Of a stretch of 64,000 nucleotides of DNA, positions 35,511-44,180 are shown one piece after another. Position 1 is the first letter of the stretch. The number at the start of each line of letters is the position of its first letter. The position numbers and the translations under genes were made by a program. The notes under the pieces were generated by a model, which worked only from the letters and a program-made list of their open reading frames with translations, was not told the origin of the DNA and searched no databases. The DNA lies in the NCBI GenBank assembly GCA_002382735.1, contig DFZN01000032.1, forward strand, positions 1 through 64,000. Direction: 5' to 3'. The DNA comes from a bacterium UBP11_UBA4055. Its GTDB lineage: Bacteria; UBA4055.

Positions 35511-38366
35511 TTATTTCAACAACAATCTTTTCAGATCCGAGAAACTTCGCGGGATCTCAGGCTTAACGGGAAGTGAGTTCAGAAATGCCGCGCCCCACCT
35601 TGTGTTGACGGTCCTGCTGTCTAAGATCATGATTATTCCGTGATCCTCTCTGTGCCTGATAAGCCTGCCTATCCCCTGTTTGAACTTTAGTATTGTCTCA
35701 GGCACGGAATAACCCATGAACGAGTCGATCCCGTTCTTCTCAAGCTCCTCAGTCCTCGCCTGCACGACAGGCTCGGTGGGCACGGCGAACGGCAGCTTGG
35801 TCATAACAAGGGTGTGCAGTGCGTCCCCCGGCACATCAATGCCCTCCCAGAAGCTGTCCGTACCCAGCAGGAACGAGTTCCTGACCGACCGGAACTGCTT
35901 TATCAGGTTCGTGCGGCTTGTCTCTTTGTTCTGTACTGAAATGACCCTTTCTTTTTTGATAAAGCTGTTCTGAATGTTTCTGAAGACACTGTTCATCTGA
36001 TAATAACTTGTAAAAAGGACGAGCGTGCCGTTGTCGTGATCATCGCACAAAAGTTTAAGTACCTGAACCACATCGTTCTCGAAAACTACGGGATTTTTAG
36101 GCGATGAAATGTATGACGGCGCGATAATCTGAAGCTGGTTTTTGAGGTCGAAAGGCGTCCCCAGCATAAGAGTTTCCATACGGTCATCATTGTAGTCCGA
36201 CAGACCGAGTTTTTTCAGCATGTATTTAAACCTGTTCTCTATCGTAAGAGTGGCACTGGTAAAGATCATAGTCTTCATATTATCGTAAAGGTCGTTCTTC
36301 AGGATCGATGATACATCAAGAGGAGCGGCATAGAGACTTAAGACTTCCCTGTTCTCCGATCCTGCAATATCGTACCAGAAAACATAATTCTCTCTGTTGG
36401 AATTTAAGAAAAAGGTGAAAGACTCATAAACACCCTCGGCCTGCTCGATCACCGATTTGATCTCACCGGAAAGGTCGTCGAACTCGTGGTTCTTTTCAGC
36501 CTCGATATTGAATATTATATCCAGCCTTTTTAAAATACTGATCAGCTCCTCGTAAAGAAATCTGAGAACGGTGTTCTCTTTATCGAATGCGAATACATCT
36601 CCTATATCTCTGTACCTGTTCCTTATATTTGTAAACTGACCGGATGTGCCGTTAGAATTTTCTGAAAGAAGCTTTTCGGTCGCGAGATCGAAGATCTTTT
36701 TAGCCTGTTCAAGCACATTCGAACCTTTTTCATTAAGCTGTTCGTTCAGGTCGCTTATCGTACTTTTATCTGTTTTGAACCAGTCAGACCCTTTATCGAT
36801 CCTGACAAAGATCCCCTGCCTGTTATTGTAATTTAACCGCTGGACGAGATTCTTTACATGAAAATAGTTGTATTCGAATCCGAGATATTTTGTGGCCGAA
36901 CTTTCTACATTATGAGCTTCGTCGATTATAAGCCTGTCGTATCCGCCCAATACGGCATTTTCTGAGGCCATGTCGGAAAAAAGGAGCGAGTGATTTATTA
37001 TGACCAGATCCGACTTGAACGCAGTCTTCCTTATATTTTGCAGATAGCATTCTTTATATTTCGGGCACTTTTTACCTGAGCAGAAACCCTTGTCGGAAGC
37101 CAGTCTCTGCCACAGAAATCTTGCAAAGCCTATTTTAAATCCGTTATTTTCCTCAATATCCCCGGTCGAAGTCCTTTCTGCCCAATATATAAGCGGAAGA
37201 AATTTTTCATAGTCATCATTTGAAAGGTATTCATCAGGCCTGCTCAGAAATCTCTCATATCTGGCTTTACAAAGGTAATTATTCCTCCCCTTCAGCAGTA
37301 CAGCCTTAAATGTCGATCTGAGCATTTCGTGGAGAACAGGAAGGTCTTTGAAAAATATCTGTTCCTGAAGATTTTTAGTGTTCGTGGAGATTATTACCCT
37401 TTCTTTGTTCAGCAGTGTAAAAATGATCGATGGAATAAGATACGCAAAAGACTTCCCTACCCCGGTCCCTGCTTCACTGACGAGAATTTTGTCATACCTG
37501 AACGCATCCGAACACTTCTCGGCCATAATGTGCTGCTCTTCGCGGTATTCGAAATTCTTTATATGCCTGCTGATCTCTCCGCCGGGCTTGAATATCTTAT
37601 CGTTAATGTCCTCTTTTGAGATATGCTCCAGTTCTTCTGCTGAAGGCTCGGATAGCGCATGAAGTATGTTAGAGATCGAATAGGACCGTTCTTTTGCTTT
37701 TATCTTTCTTCCGAACGCAGTCTTTAAAAAATAATTTGCAACCGAATTGAAAAATTCTTTAACATATTTAAGGTCCGACTTCCCTGAAACTTCCGTAAGC
37801 TTTCTTATTACTTCTTCCGAACTTTCGAGAGCCCTTTCGATGATCTTTAAAAAAAGATAACCTGTAGCAGCACTGTCATTATATGCCCTGTGCATATTTT
37901 CTGAGCTGAACCCGAAATATTCCGTTAAAGTTGAGAGTCTGTGGTTGCTTACTTCCACAGGAAAGAATATCTGGCTCAGGAGCAGAGTGTCATAAAACCT
38001 GCTCGATCCCAAAAGTAATATCCTGTCGTGATCCTCAATTGCTGCCTTAAGAAATCCCAGATCGAAATCAATATTATGACCCACGACCGGGAGATCGGAT
38101 ACGAACTGTATAAATTCAGGAAGGACTTCATCTATAGACGGCTTCCCCTTTAAATCTTCATTCTTGATCCCCGTAATAATTGTTATATCTTCGCTTAATT
38201 TCCTTCCGGGATTGATCAGGTGAGAGAACTGCGAGAATATTTCGCCGTCTTTATATTTTATTCCGGCGATCTCGATGATCTTATCAGCGTAAGGATCCGT
38301 ACCCGTAGTCTCCACATCGAATACTACGAATTCGTCAAGTTTTAGGGATTTCAACTTTTCTTTCAT
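35511..38366 (-). CDS. dinG: DinG-type helicase fused to a DnaQ-like exonuclease
   Basis: A 951-residue protein. Residues about 1-180 are a DEDDh 3'-5' exonuclease (VFDVETTGTDPY, VGHNIDFDLGF, HRAYNDSAATG). The rest is an XPD-like superfamily 2 helicase: Walker A in SEAGTGVGKSFAYL, an iron-sulphur cluster domain with cysteines in YLCKARYERF and FCSGKKCPKYKECYLQ, the DEAH box IIDEAHNVE, and C-terminal motif GIGRLIRHREDHG. It unwinds DNA or DNA-RNA structures in repair. The fusion is the usual form in Firmicutes and many FCB bacteria. Confidence 0.95.
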   Translation of the reverse strand: MKEKLKSLKLDEFVVFDVETTGTDPYADKIIEIAGIKYKDGEIFSQFSHLINPGRKLSEDITIITGIKNEDLKGKPSIDEVLPEFIQFVSDLPVVGHNIDFDLGFLKAAIEDHDRILLLGSSRFYDTLLLSQIFFPVEVSNHRLSTLTEYFGFSSENMHRAYNDSAATGYLFLKIIERALESSEEVIRKLTEVSGKSDLKYVKEFFNSVANYFLKTAFGRKIKAKERSYSISNILHALSEPSAEELEHISKEDINDKIFKPGGEISRHIKNFEYREEQHIMAEKCSDAFRYDKILVSEAGTGVGKSFAYLIPSIIFTLLNKERVIISTNTKNLQEQIFFKDLPVLHEMLRSTFKAVLLKGRNNYLCKARYERFLSRPDEYLSNDDYEKFLPLIYWAERTSTGDIEENNGFKIGFARFLWQRLASDKGFCSGKKCPKYKECYLQNIRKTAFKSDLVIINHSLLFSDMASENAVLGGYDRLIIDEAHNVESSATKYLGFEYNYFHVKNLVQRLNYNNRQGIFVRIDKGSDWFKTDKSTISDLNEQLNEKGSNVLEQAKKIFDLATEKLLSENSNGTSGQFTNIRNRYRDIGDVFAFDKENTVLRFLYEELISILKRLDIIFNIEAEKNHEFDDLSGEIKSVIEQAEGVYESFTFFLNSNRENYVFWYDIAGSENREVLSLYAAPLDVSSILKNDLYDNMKTMIFTSATLTIENRFKYMLKKLGLSDYNDDRMETLMLGTPFDLKNQLQIIAPSYISSPKNPVVFENDVVQVLKLLCDDHDNGTLVLFTSYYQMNSVFRNIQNSFIKKERVISVQNKETSRTNLIKQFRSVRNSFLLGTDSFWEGIDVPGDALHTLVMTKLPFAVPTEPVVQARTEELEKNGIDSFMGYSVPETILKFKQGIGRLIRHREDHGIIMILDSRTVNTRWGAAFLNSLPVKPEIPRSFSDLKRLLLK

Positions 38367-38376
38367 AAGTTATCTA

Positions 38377-38408
38377 TATAAAACAAAAAGAGGAACAAGC
38401 GTCCTCTT
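38377..38408 (-). terminator. Terminator after gcvPB
   Basis: On the minus strand AAGAGGA (38408-38402) pairs with TCCTCTT (38394-38388) around a 7-base loop, followed by TTTGTTTTATA. It lies 27 bases past the gcvPB stop and before the dinG start, so dinG needs its own promoter. Confidence 0.75.
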
Positions 38409-38434
38409 CCTGTTATATGATCTTTTACCTGTCA

Positions 38435-39874
38435 TTATTTCTGTAAATACCTTACATTGAGATTTTTCACCGCCAGAACTTCATCCAACCGTCTTACGGG
38501 AGTAGTAGTCGGGGCATTCTTCAGAATATCCGGATCGTTTTTTGCCTCCTCAGCGATCTGTTTCATAACTGAAATAAATCTGTCGAGAGTATCCTTACTT
38601 TCGGTTTCAGTAGGCTCGATCATCATTGCCTCGTGGACCAGAAGAGGAAAATATATTGTGGGTGCGTGAATTCCGAAGTCGAGAAGTCTTTTTGCAATAT
38701 CTAAGGTTTTTATTCCGAATTTACTCAGATTTTCGCCTGAAAAGACGACTTCATGCATGCAATTCTGTTTGTAGGGCAGATCAAATGTATCTTCAAGCAT
38801 TTTCTTTACATAATTGGCATTTATTATCGCATTTTCGGAAACATTGTGAAGTCCGTCGGAACCTAAGATCTTCATATAAACATAAGCCCTGACAATGACC
38901 AGGAAATTGCCGTAGAACGAATGAACTTTTCCAATGCTTTCAGGCTTGTCGTAATCGAGATGAAATTTGCCGTCTTTTTCAGCCACATCGGGCACGGGGA
39001 GAAATTTCTCCAGTTCCTCAACCACTCCGATCGGACCTGCGCCCGGACCACCGCCTCCGTGCGGAGTAGAGAATGTCTTATGCAGGTTATAATGCATTAC
39101 ATCGAATCCCAGATCTGCCGGTCTTACTATTCCCAGAAGTGCATTGAAATTGGCACCGTCCATATAGAGAAGCCCGCCTTTAGAATGTACGATCTCCGCA
39201 ATCTTTTTTACATTCTGCTCGAAGAGACCTATCGTATTAGGGTTCGTTATCATGAACGCGGCAGTATCTTCGTCAAATTTGGCTTCAAGATCGTCAATAT
39301 CGACCAATCCTTTGGAATTCGATTTTAGTTCTACAACATCGTATCCGGCCATGACTATCGAAGCAGGATTCGTTCCGTGAGCAGTATCGGGAATAATTAT
39401 CTTTTTTCTCGGATTGCCTTTCGATTCATGATAGGCCCTTATAACTTTCAGACCTGTCCACTCTCCGTGAGCACCCGCAACAGGCTGAAGAGACACTTTG
39501 CTGAATCCGGAGATCTTGCACAGCATATCCGCAAGGTCGTGATATATCTTAAGCACGCCCTGTATGGTCTCCTCAGGCTGATAAGGATGTATCTGTGTAA
39601 AACCGTCAAGAGCTGCCATGTACTCGTTTATTTTGGGGTTGTATTTCATTGTACAGCTTCCCAACGGATAAAATCCTTTATCTACATGATGGTTCAGAGT
39701 TGACATATTCACATAGTGTCTTACTATCTCAGGTTCACTTACTTCGGCCAGTCCGATCTTCTCTTTTCTGAGATGCTTTTCGTCAAGATCGATCTTTGAA
39801 CAGTCTTCCCAGCAGGGCATAGTGAATGACCTTTTCCCTTCGCGGGAAATTTCAAAAATCAGTTTCTCAGCCAT
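38435..39874 (-). CDS. gcvPB: Glycine dehydrogenase (decarboxylating) subunit 2
   Basis: A 479-residue P-protein beta subunit of the split glycine cleavage system. It binds PLP on the lysine in YNLHKTFSTPHGGGGPG, and has the family start marks YPLGSCTMKYNP and SLQPVAGAHGEWTG. With subunit 1 it decarboxylates glycine and passes the aminomethyl group to GcvH. gcvPA, gcvH and gcvT are not adjacent; the neighbouring genes are a pilus operon and dinG. It has its own terminator, so it appears to be a single-gene unit. It connects to fhs through one-carbon folate metabolism. Confidence 0.96.
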   Translation of the reverse strand: MAEKLIFEISREGKRSFTMPCWEDCSKIDLDEKHLRKEKIGLAEVSEPEIVRHYVNMSTLNHHVDKGFYPLGSCTMKYNPKINEYMAALDGFTQIHPYQPEETIQGVLKIYHDLADMLCKISGFSKVSLQPVAGAHGEWTGLKVIRAYHESKGNPRKKIIIPDTAHGTNPASIVMAGYDVVELKSNSKGLVDIDDLEAKFDEDTAAFMITNPNTIGLFEQNVKKIAEIVHSKGGLLYMDGANFNALLGIVRPADLGFDVMHYNLHKTFSTPHGGGGPGAGPIGVVEELEKFLPVPDVAEKDGKFHLDYDKPESIGKVHSFYGNFLVIVRAYVYMKILGSDGLHNVSENAIINANYVKKMLEDTFDLPYKQNCMHEVVFSGENLSKFGIKTLDIAKRLLDFGIHAPTIYFPLLVHEAMMIEPTETESKDTLDRFISVMKQIAEEAKNDPDILKNAPTTTPVRRLDEVLAVKNLNVRYLQK

Positions 39875-39964
39875 ATATAACTCCGTTTTTTTATTATTAA
39901 TAAGGCAGTTGGAAAATAAATAAGTTATAAGTAAAAAACAATCTTAATTTTATGATTTTTAACG

Positions 39965-40864
39965 CTAATAATCAGGTGACTGCTCAGGTTTGTCTATTCC
40001 ATATTTCAATTTAAGACTGTCCGTGTATATTTTCAACTCTGCATCTTCACTGAATTTGGCGGAAGTAATTTTTTCAAACACATTTTTGAATTCGATCCCG
40101 TCTTCCGTTTTACTGATATCAAGCCTGCCGATTTGCTCGGCACTACCGCCGTGGCTGAGATATAGTCTTTTGCCGAATCTGATCATTTCATTCTTCGTGT
40201 TTGTGTTCGAGATCATTATATCGATAGCTTTAATCCTGTTGAATATTTTTTTTTCTAGCGAACTCTCGAGGTTGGATACAACTATAAAAACATCAGCTTC
40301 TTGTTTAAGTGAATCTACAAGATATTCTAATTTTTCTATCGGGATCTCAGAAATTCCTGATCCTGAAACATACTTTGAATATGACGGATCCGTTATTGAT
40401 GTAACTGCGAGTGTCAGTCCTTTTCGGGGAAAGATCTTATGATCGGGCACATCATTTACATTGAAAGACGCGACCAGATCCTTATCGAGTTTTCCATAAA
40501 AACCGGTTTCGTTCCTTCCTGCGGCAATATAGTCATATCCGAGACTCTCAATAATTTCGAGAACTATTCTGTTCTGCCTGTCTCCGTAATTGTAAGAGAA
40601 GAGGTTTCCTGTACAAATATAGATACTATTTTGTAAATGACTGATGCTGTCTTCATAAAATGTCACATGGTTCAGAATATTTCCTTCGGGTTCCTTTGGA
40701 CAATTACAGCCTTCAATTATACCATTGTAATTCCCTGTGTAGAATAAAGTCATATTTTTAGACGATGAACACCCTGAGATCAATATGATAAATGAAAGAA
40801 GCAGGATCAACCTGCTTCTTCCGTAATGACAATTATTGCATATTTTATTAATCGAAAAGCTCAT
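39965..40864 (-). CDS. Lipoprotein with degenerate 5'-nucleotidase-type phosphatase fold
   Basis: About 299 residues with a lipobox SFIILISGCSSS (Cys at about 32). The mature part follows the UshA/calcineurin-like phosphatase plan, but the metal ligands are changed: the expected D-x-H is N-Y-N in FYTGNYNGIIEGCNCP, the GD motif is TGN, and GNHE is GRNE in AAGRNETGFYG; the later H in the S-H motif is SNLES. It is therefore probably not a phosphatase and may bind a ligand or partner. I use the ATG at 40864; a TTG just before the hydrophobic core is another option. It overlaps the pilQ stop by 17 bases and closes the pilus operon. Confidence 0.7.
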   Translation of the reverse strand: MSFSINKICNNCHYGRSRLILLLSFIILISGCSSSKNMTLFYTGNYNGIIEGCNCPKEPEGNILNHVTFYEDSISHLQNSIYICTGNLFSYNYGDRQNRIVLEIIESLGYDYIAAGRNETGFYGKLDKDLVASFNVNDVPDHKIFPRKGLTLAVTSITDPSYSKYVSGSGISEIPIEKLEYLVDSLKQEADVFIVVSNLESSLEKKIFNRIKAIDIMISNTNTKNEMIRFGKRLYLSHGGSAEQIGRLDISKTEDGIEFKNVFEKITSAKFSEDAELKIYTDSLKLKYGIDKPEQSPDY

Positions 40865-42212
40865 CTTCGTCAAGTACAACCTCTCCGTCGATCATGATGT
40901 AAGGCGTTATCTCTATTATGAGATTGGTAGTTTTCTTTGTTTTAACCTGATGCTGGAAGATATAACCGAGAAAAGGTATATCTCCAAGAAGAGGAAGTTT
41001 ATTAACTGTGTAAGTCTCGTCTTCAAGCAACATACCGCCGATCCTTATGGTCTGTCCGTCACGAACCCTGACAGTTGTGTCAGCTTTTCTAGTTTTAACC
41101 CACGGAATCTCTGAGTTTGGTCCCACCCATCCGAAAATAGAAGACACTTCAGCTTCAAGCCTTACAGTAATGTCGTTCTCTTCATTAATAATGGGTTTGA
41201 CTTTCAGTTTTACTCCTATTTCTTCTTTCTGCACAGACTGGGTTGTAGTTCCCTGAGATACCGTTGAAATTGTGTAAGGAACTATATCTCCAATGTGGAC
41301 ATAGGCTTCTTTGTTGTTTAAAGTAGCTATCTCAGGTTCTGCAAGTACCAGAGCATCATTATCTCTGTTGGCAAAATCAAGGCTCAGAATATATTCCTGT
41401 CCTATTACCCTGTGCCAGACCGTATTCAGTCCGCTGGTCGTTTCATGAAAAGGAGCATTATCCATAAAAGAAACATCCTCTGAATAATCGCCGCCAATAT
41501 TTCTTACCGGAAACGATGTGTTATCATAAGAGAAAGTCCATCCGTCTGTATAGTTTCCCGACCATGTTCCCCAATCCTGATAAGCTCCTTCTCTCAAAGT
41601 GGTCGAGTAATTGTTGATCTTTTCCCACTCGATCCCATATCGTGCCGAAACATCGTTCCCGATCTCTTTTATTCTTGCTTTGAATAAAACCTGCTGAAGT
41701 GGTCTGTCGATCCTGACAAGCACTTTCTCGATCTCTTTTGCCACTTTCGGACTTGCCTGATATATAAGTCTGTTTCCGAGATCATCTATCTGAACCATTT
41801 TAGAGATATCTGCTATCATGGCCTTTGCTGTTTTTGCGTCTGCATACTGAAGGTCGAAAACTGATGTAGTAAGACCGATCTCTCTGTCGATCTTTTTCTG
41901 TGTGGCAACAAGAATTGAATTATCAATTATCTGATAGCTCAGATCCGTTGCTCTGACCACCAGGTCCAGCGCATCTTTGATAGGAATATCATTTAATGTC
42001 ATGGTGAGTTTCTTGCCCATCGTTTCTTCACTTTGAACGAGATTCACCCCCGCTCTTTCAGCCAAAGCATCGAGAACCTGAGAAACTGACAGGTCAATAG
42101 CAGTCAGGGAAATCGGAGTCTTGAAGTTGTCCGATGTAGTGTCAAAGAGAAGCTGTGAGCCGAAAACAAGACCCGCACACACTGTCATGATCAAAACCAT
42201 AATTCTTTTCAT
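40848..42212 (-). CDS. pilQ: Type IV pilus outer-membrane secretin
   Basis: A 454-residue secretin. A signal peptide (MKRIMVLIMTVCAGLVFG) leads to an STN-like domain at about 35-105 (SVSQVLDALAERAGVNLV, IPIKDALDLVVRAT), an N1-type domain (VFDLQYADAKTAKAMI) and the C-terminal secretin barrel with LLGDIPFLGYIFQHQVK and LIIEITPYIM. It lacks the AMIN domains of longer PilQ proteins. It forms the gated ring through which the pilus leaves the outer membrane. It is the sixth gene of the par-pilM-N-O-P-Q operon. Confidence 0.93.
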   Translation of the reverse strand: MKRIMVLIMTVCAGLVFGSQLLFDTTSDNFKTPISLTAIDLSVSQVLDALAERAGVNLVQSEETMGKKLTMTLNDIPIKDALDLVVRATDLSYQIIDNSILVATQKKIDREIGLTTSVFDLQYADAKTAKAMIADISKMVQIDDLGNRLIYQASPKVAKEIEKVLVRIDRPLQQVLFKARIKEIGNDVSARYGIEWEKINNYSTTLREGAYQDWGTWSGNYTDGWTFSYDNTSFPVRNIGGDYSEDVSFMDNAPFHETTSGLNTVWHRVIGQEYILSLDFANRDNDALVLAEPEIATLNNKEAYVHIGDIVPYTISTVSQGTTTQSVQKEEIGVKLKVKPIINEENDITVRLEAEVSSIFGWVGPNSEIPWVKTRKADTTVRVRDGQTIRIGGMLLEDETYTVNKLPLLGDIPFLGYIFQHQVKTKKTTNLIIEITPYIMIDGEVVLDEDELFD

Positions 42213-42266
42213 TTATACACCCTCCTTAGTAATTTACGATTCATATTTTCCAATTATTGCATTCCA

Positions 42267-42962
42267 TTATCTGCCCGGCCTCGGTATCCTTCTGCCCGGC
42301 ACATCGCCTCCCTGCTGAGTATCCGGTGTTTCCGGTCCTGAGGTCGCCTCCATGAGATTCCTGGCAAAATAATCACCGTTCGCTCCAGGAAGGAACCTTA
42401 CAACTCTATTTTTATCTTCGGTGTCAACATAAACGGACCGTTCCGTTATGGATAGTATCTTTCCCAAATACTCGTTTCCGGTTCTTGTATTTCCTGTCGA
42501 CTGATTTGTTCCGGAAACAACTTGCCTCTGTATCTTTTTCCCGATCGCGATCTTATCCCCCACTTTAAATTCCTGAGTTTTACCATTTATACTGAATCTG
42601 GCTTTACCGTCGAAGTAAAGTGCAAAAAAAACAACATCTCTGGGATAAAGTTCAAGATCGTTTGTATTGACCCATGAGTACTGGATTTGAGGAGTATTAT
42701 CAACTTCAGCAACAACCTCTTTTTTCTTCTTTTCAAGAATTTTGAAGTTGTACACATCTCTTGTGAACAATTTCTCTGATTGTGCAAATTTTGTTATAAT
42801 CGTATCTGTGATAAGTATGCTGTCTTTACTGAGTTTATATGAATCCTCTAAAAAATTTGTATCACTGTCAGGTTTTAGCGTGAGTAATAAATAGCTCATT
42901 ATCACAACTGATATTAATGAAATTATAACTACAGATATTTGTTCTTTCGAATAATTTTTCAT
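42267..42962 (-). CDS. PilP-position pilus alignment protein
   Basis: A 231-residue protein with one N-terminal membrane segment (about 9-28, ISVVIISLISVVIMSYLLLT) and an extracytoplasmic region. Residues about 110-170 form a small beta domain (FSINGKTQEFKVGDKIAIG, EYLGKILSITERSVYVDTE) that resembles the C-terminal beta-sandwich of PilP in size and place, though direct similarity is weak. The tail is rich in Gly, Pro and Arg (GGDVPGRRIPRPGR). PilP is usually a lipoprotein; this one has no lipobox. Gene order (after pilO, before pilQ) is the main evidence. Confidence 0.6.
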   Translation of the reverse strand: MKNYSKEQISVVIISLISVVIMSYLLLTLKPDSDTNFLEDSYKLSKDSILITDTIITKFAQSEKLFTRDVYNFKILEKKKKEVVAEVDNTPQIQYSWVNTNDLELYPRDVVFFALYFDGKARFSINGKTQEFKVGDKIAIGKKIQRQVVSGTNQSTGNTRTGNEYLGKILSITERSVYVDTEDKNRVVRFLPGANGDYFARNLMEATSGPETPDTQQGGDVPGRRIPRPGR

Positions 42963-42979
42963 TAAAAAAAACCCCTCTG

Positions 42980-43558
42980 TTATAGGTACTTAACGAATTC
43001 AAGCTTTATTTGGCAGCTGACAGAAGCCTCAACATTGAATTCATCGAATTCCTCCTTATCCGATCCCTGCTGTGATTTCACCGGAGCAGGTCTGTTCCTG
43101 TTCATTCTTAAGGATGAAATATTTATCACATAATCACTTGTTTCTATCCTGTGAATAAAATCGATCACATTCTTGTATTGTGTCTGAAAATCCAGATAAA
43201 TCACGAAAGACGCTGTTCCGGACTTATAATCTGTGATCTCGTTTGAATCCTGATTTATTTTGTTAGCTTCATATTTTATCTCTGAATCCCGAAGCATTCT
43301 TTCTGTAATACCAAGAAGCTCAACTATAACATCACCGTACGAACCTGTTCCTCTTTTATTCCTTTCATATAGAGAATCCAAGTTTGCTATGTTATTTTGA
43401 ATAAAAACATCTCTATTATACTTCTCAATAAGAATTTTATTCTGTTTTGCTATAGAACCTGTTTCGTCTATTGTGTCAGCAAGAAAGAAATACCTGTAAA
43501 TGATTCCCATAAACAGAAGTAATACCGGGACCGCTATATAAACAATGTTTTTCTTCAT
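42980..43558 (-). CDS. pilO: PilO-like pilus inner-membrane alignment protein
   Basis: A 192-residue bitopic protein: membrane segment at about 5-25 (VYIAVPVLLLFMGIIYRYFF), a helical stretch to about residue 80 and a ferredoxin-like alpha/beta domain (ASFVIYLDFQTQYKNVIDFI, VINISSLRMNR) typical of PilO. It pairs with PilN to link PilM in the cytoplasm with PilP and PilQ. Its start overlaps the pilN stop by 4 bases. Sequence similarity is modest; order and topology support the call. Confidence 0.78.
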   Translation of the reverse strand: MKKNIVYIAVPVLLLFMGIIYRYFFLADTIDETGSIAKQNKILIEKYNRDVFIQNNIANLDSLYERNKRGTGSYGDVIVELLGITERMLRDSEIKYEANKINQDSNEITDYKSGTASFVIYLDFQTQYKNVIDFIHRIETSDYVINISSLRMNRNRPAPVKSQQGSDKEEFDEFNVEASVSCQIKLEFVKYL

Positions 43559-44160
43559 TTTTTATTCCCTTTAACCAAGTTGTAATTTCTTTTGGGGAAT
43601 TCTAATTTAAGAACAAATATCCAATATGTATAGTCATCATATTCTTTTTTAATATCGGGCCCCTTAGCTAATTTCAGTTTGGTTTTCTCACATAATCCCT
43701 TTTTTACAAGTTTATCTTCAACCTGATCTTTGAAGGATACCGTCCATGACATGAGCTGAGATTTTACATTTGAACTTCTTGAAACAAAAGCAACTTCAAT
43801 ATAATCAGTATCATATTGGAAATTACTGATTATGACCGTAGAATCCATTGAAGATTCAAATGAGCTTAAAATATCTGAAACTCTCTTCCTTTTTGACATT
43901 GAGTTGTAGATATTCTGAGATATTTTGTGGCTGAAGAAGTTCTCTGATCTTAATTTTGTAATTTTATCATTTATATCTTTACGGTTTTCTTTAGCAATCT
44001 TGTTATCAGTATTGACACCAAGTCCGAAAAGATATAATAACCCCAAAAGTAGGATCTGAGCCGAACTGAAACATAAAAATAACAGCCTGATGAAGCTGTC
44101 TCTTTTCTTGGCTTCATACTTTTCCTGATTGATCTTGCTTAGAAAATTAAATTTGTACAT
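43555..44160 (-). CDS. pilN: PilN-like pilus inner-membrane protein
   Basis: A 201-residue bitopic protein. The short cytoplasmic start MYKFNFLSK is in the place of the PilN peptide that docks into PilM. A membrane segment at about 27-47 (LFLCFSSAQILLLGLLYLFG) and a helical plus alpha/beta periplasmic part follow, including VSDILSSFESSMDSTVIISN, which is the usual PilN core. It sits between pilM and pilO with a gap of 20 and an overlap of 4 bases. Confidence 0.78.
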   Translation of the reverse strand: MYKFNFLSKINQEKYEAKKRDSFIRLLFLCFSSAQILLLGLLYLFGLGVNTDNKIAKENRKDINDKITKLRSENFFSHKISQNIYNSMSKRKRVSDILSSFESSMDSTVIISNFQYDTDYIEVAFVSRSSNVKSQLMSWTVSFKDQVEDKLVKKGLCEKTKLKLAKGPDIKKEYDDYTYWIFVLKLEFPKRNYNLVKGNKK

Positions 44161-44180
44161 TTTTATCCATAATCCTGAAT

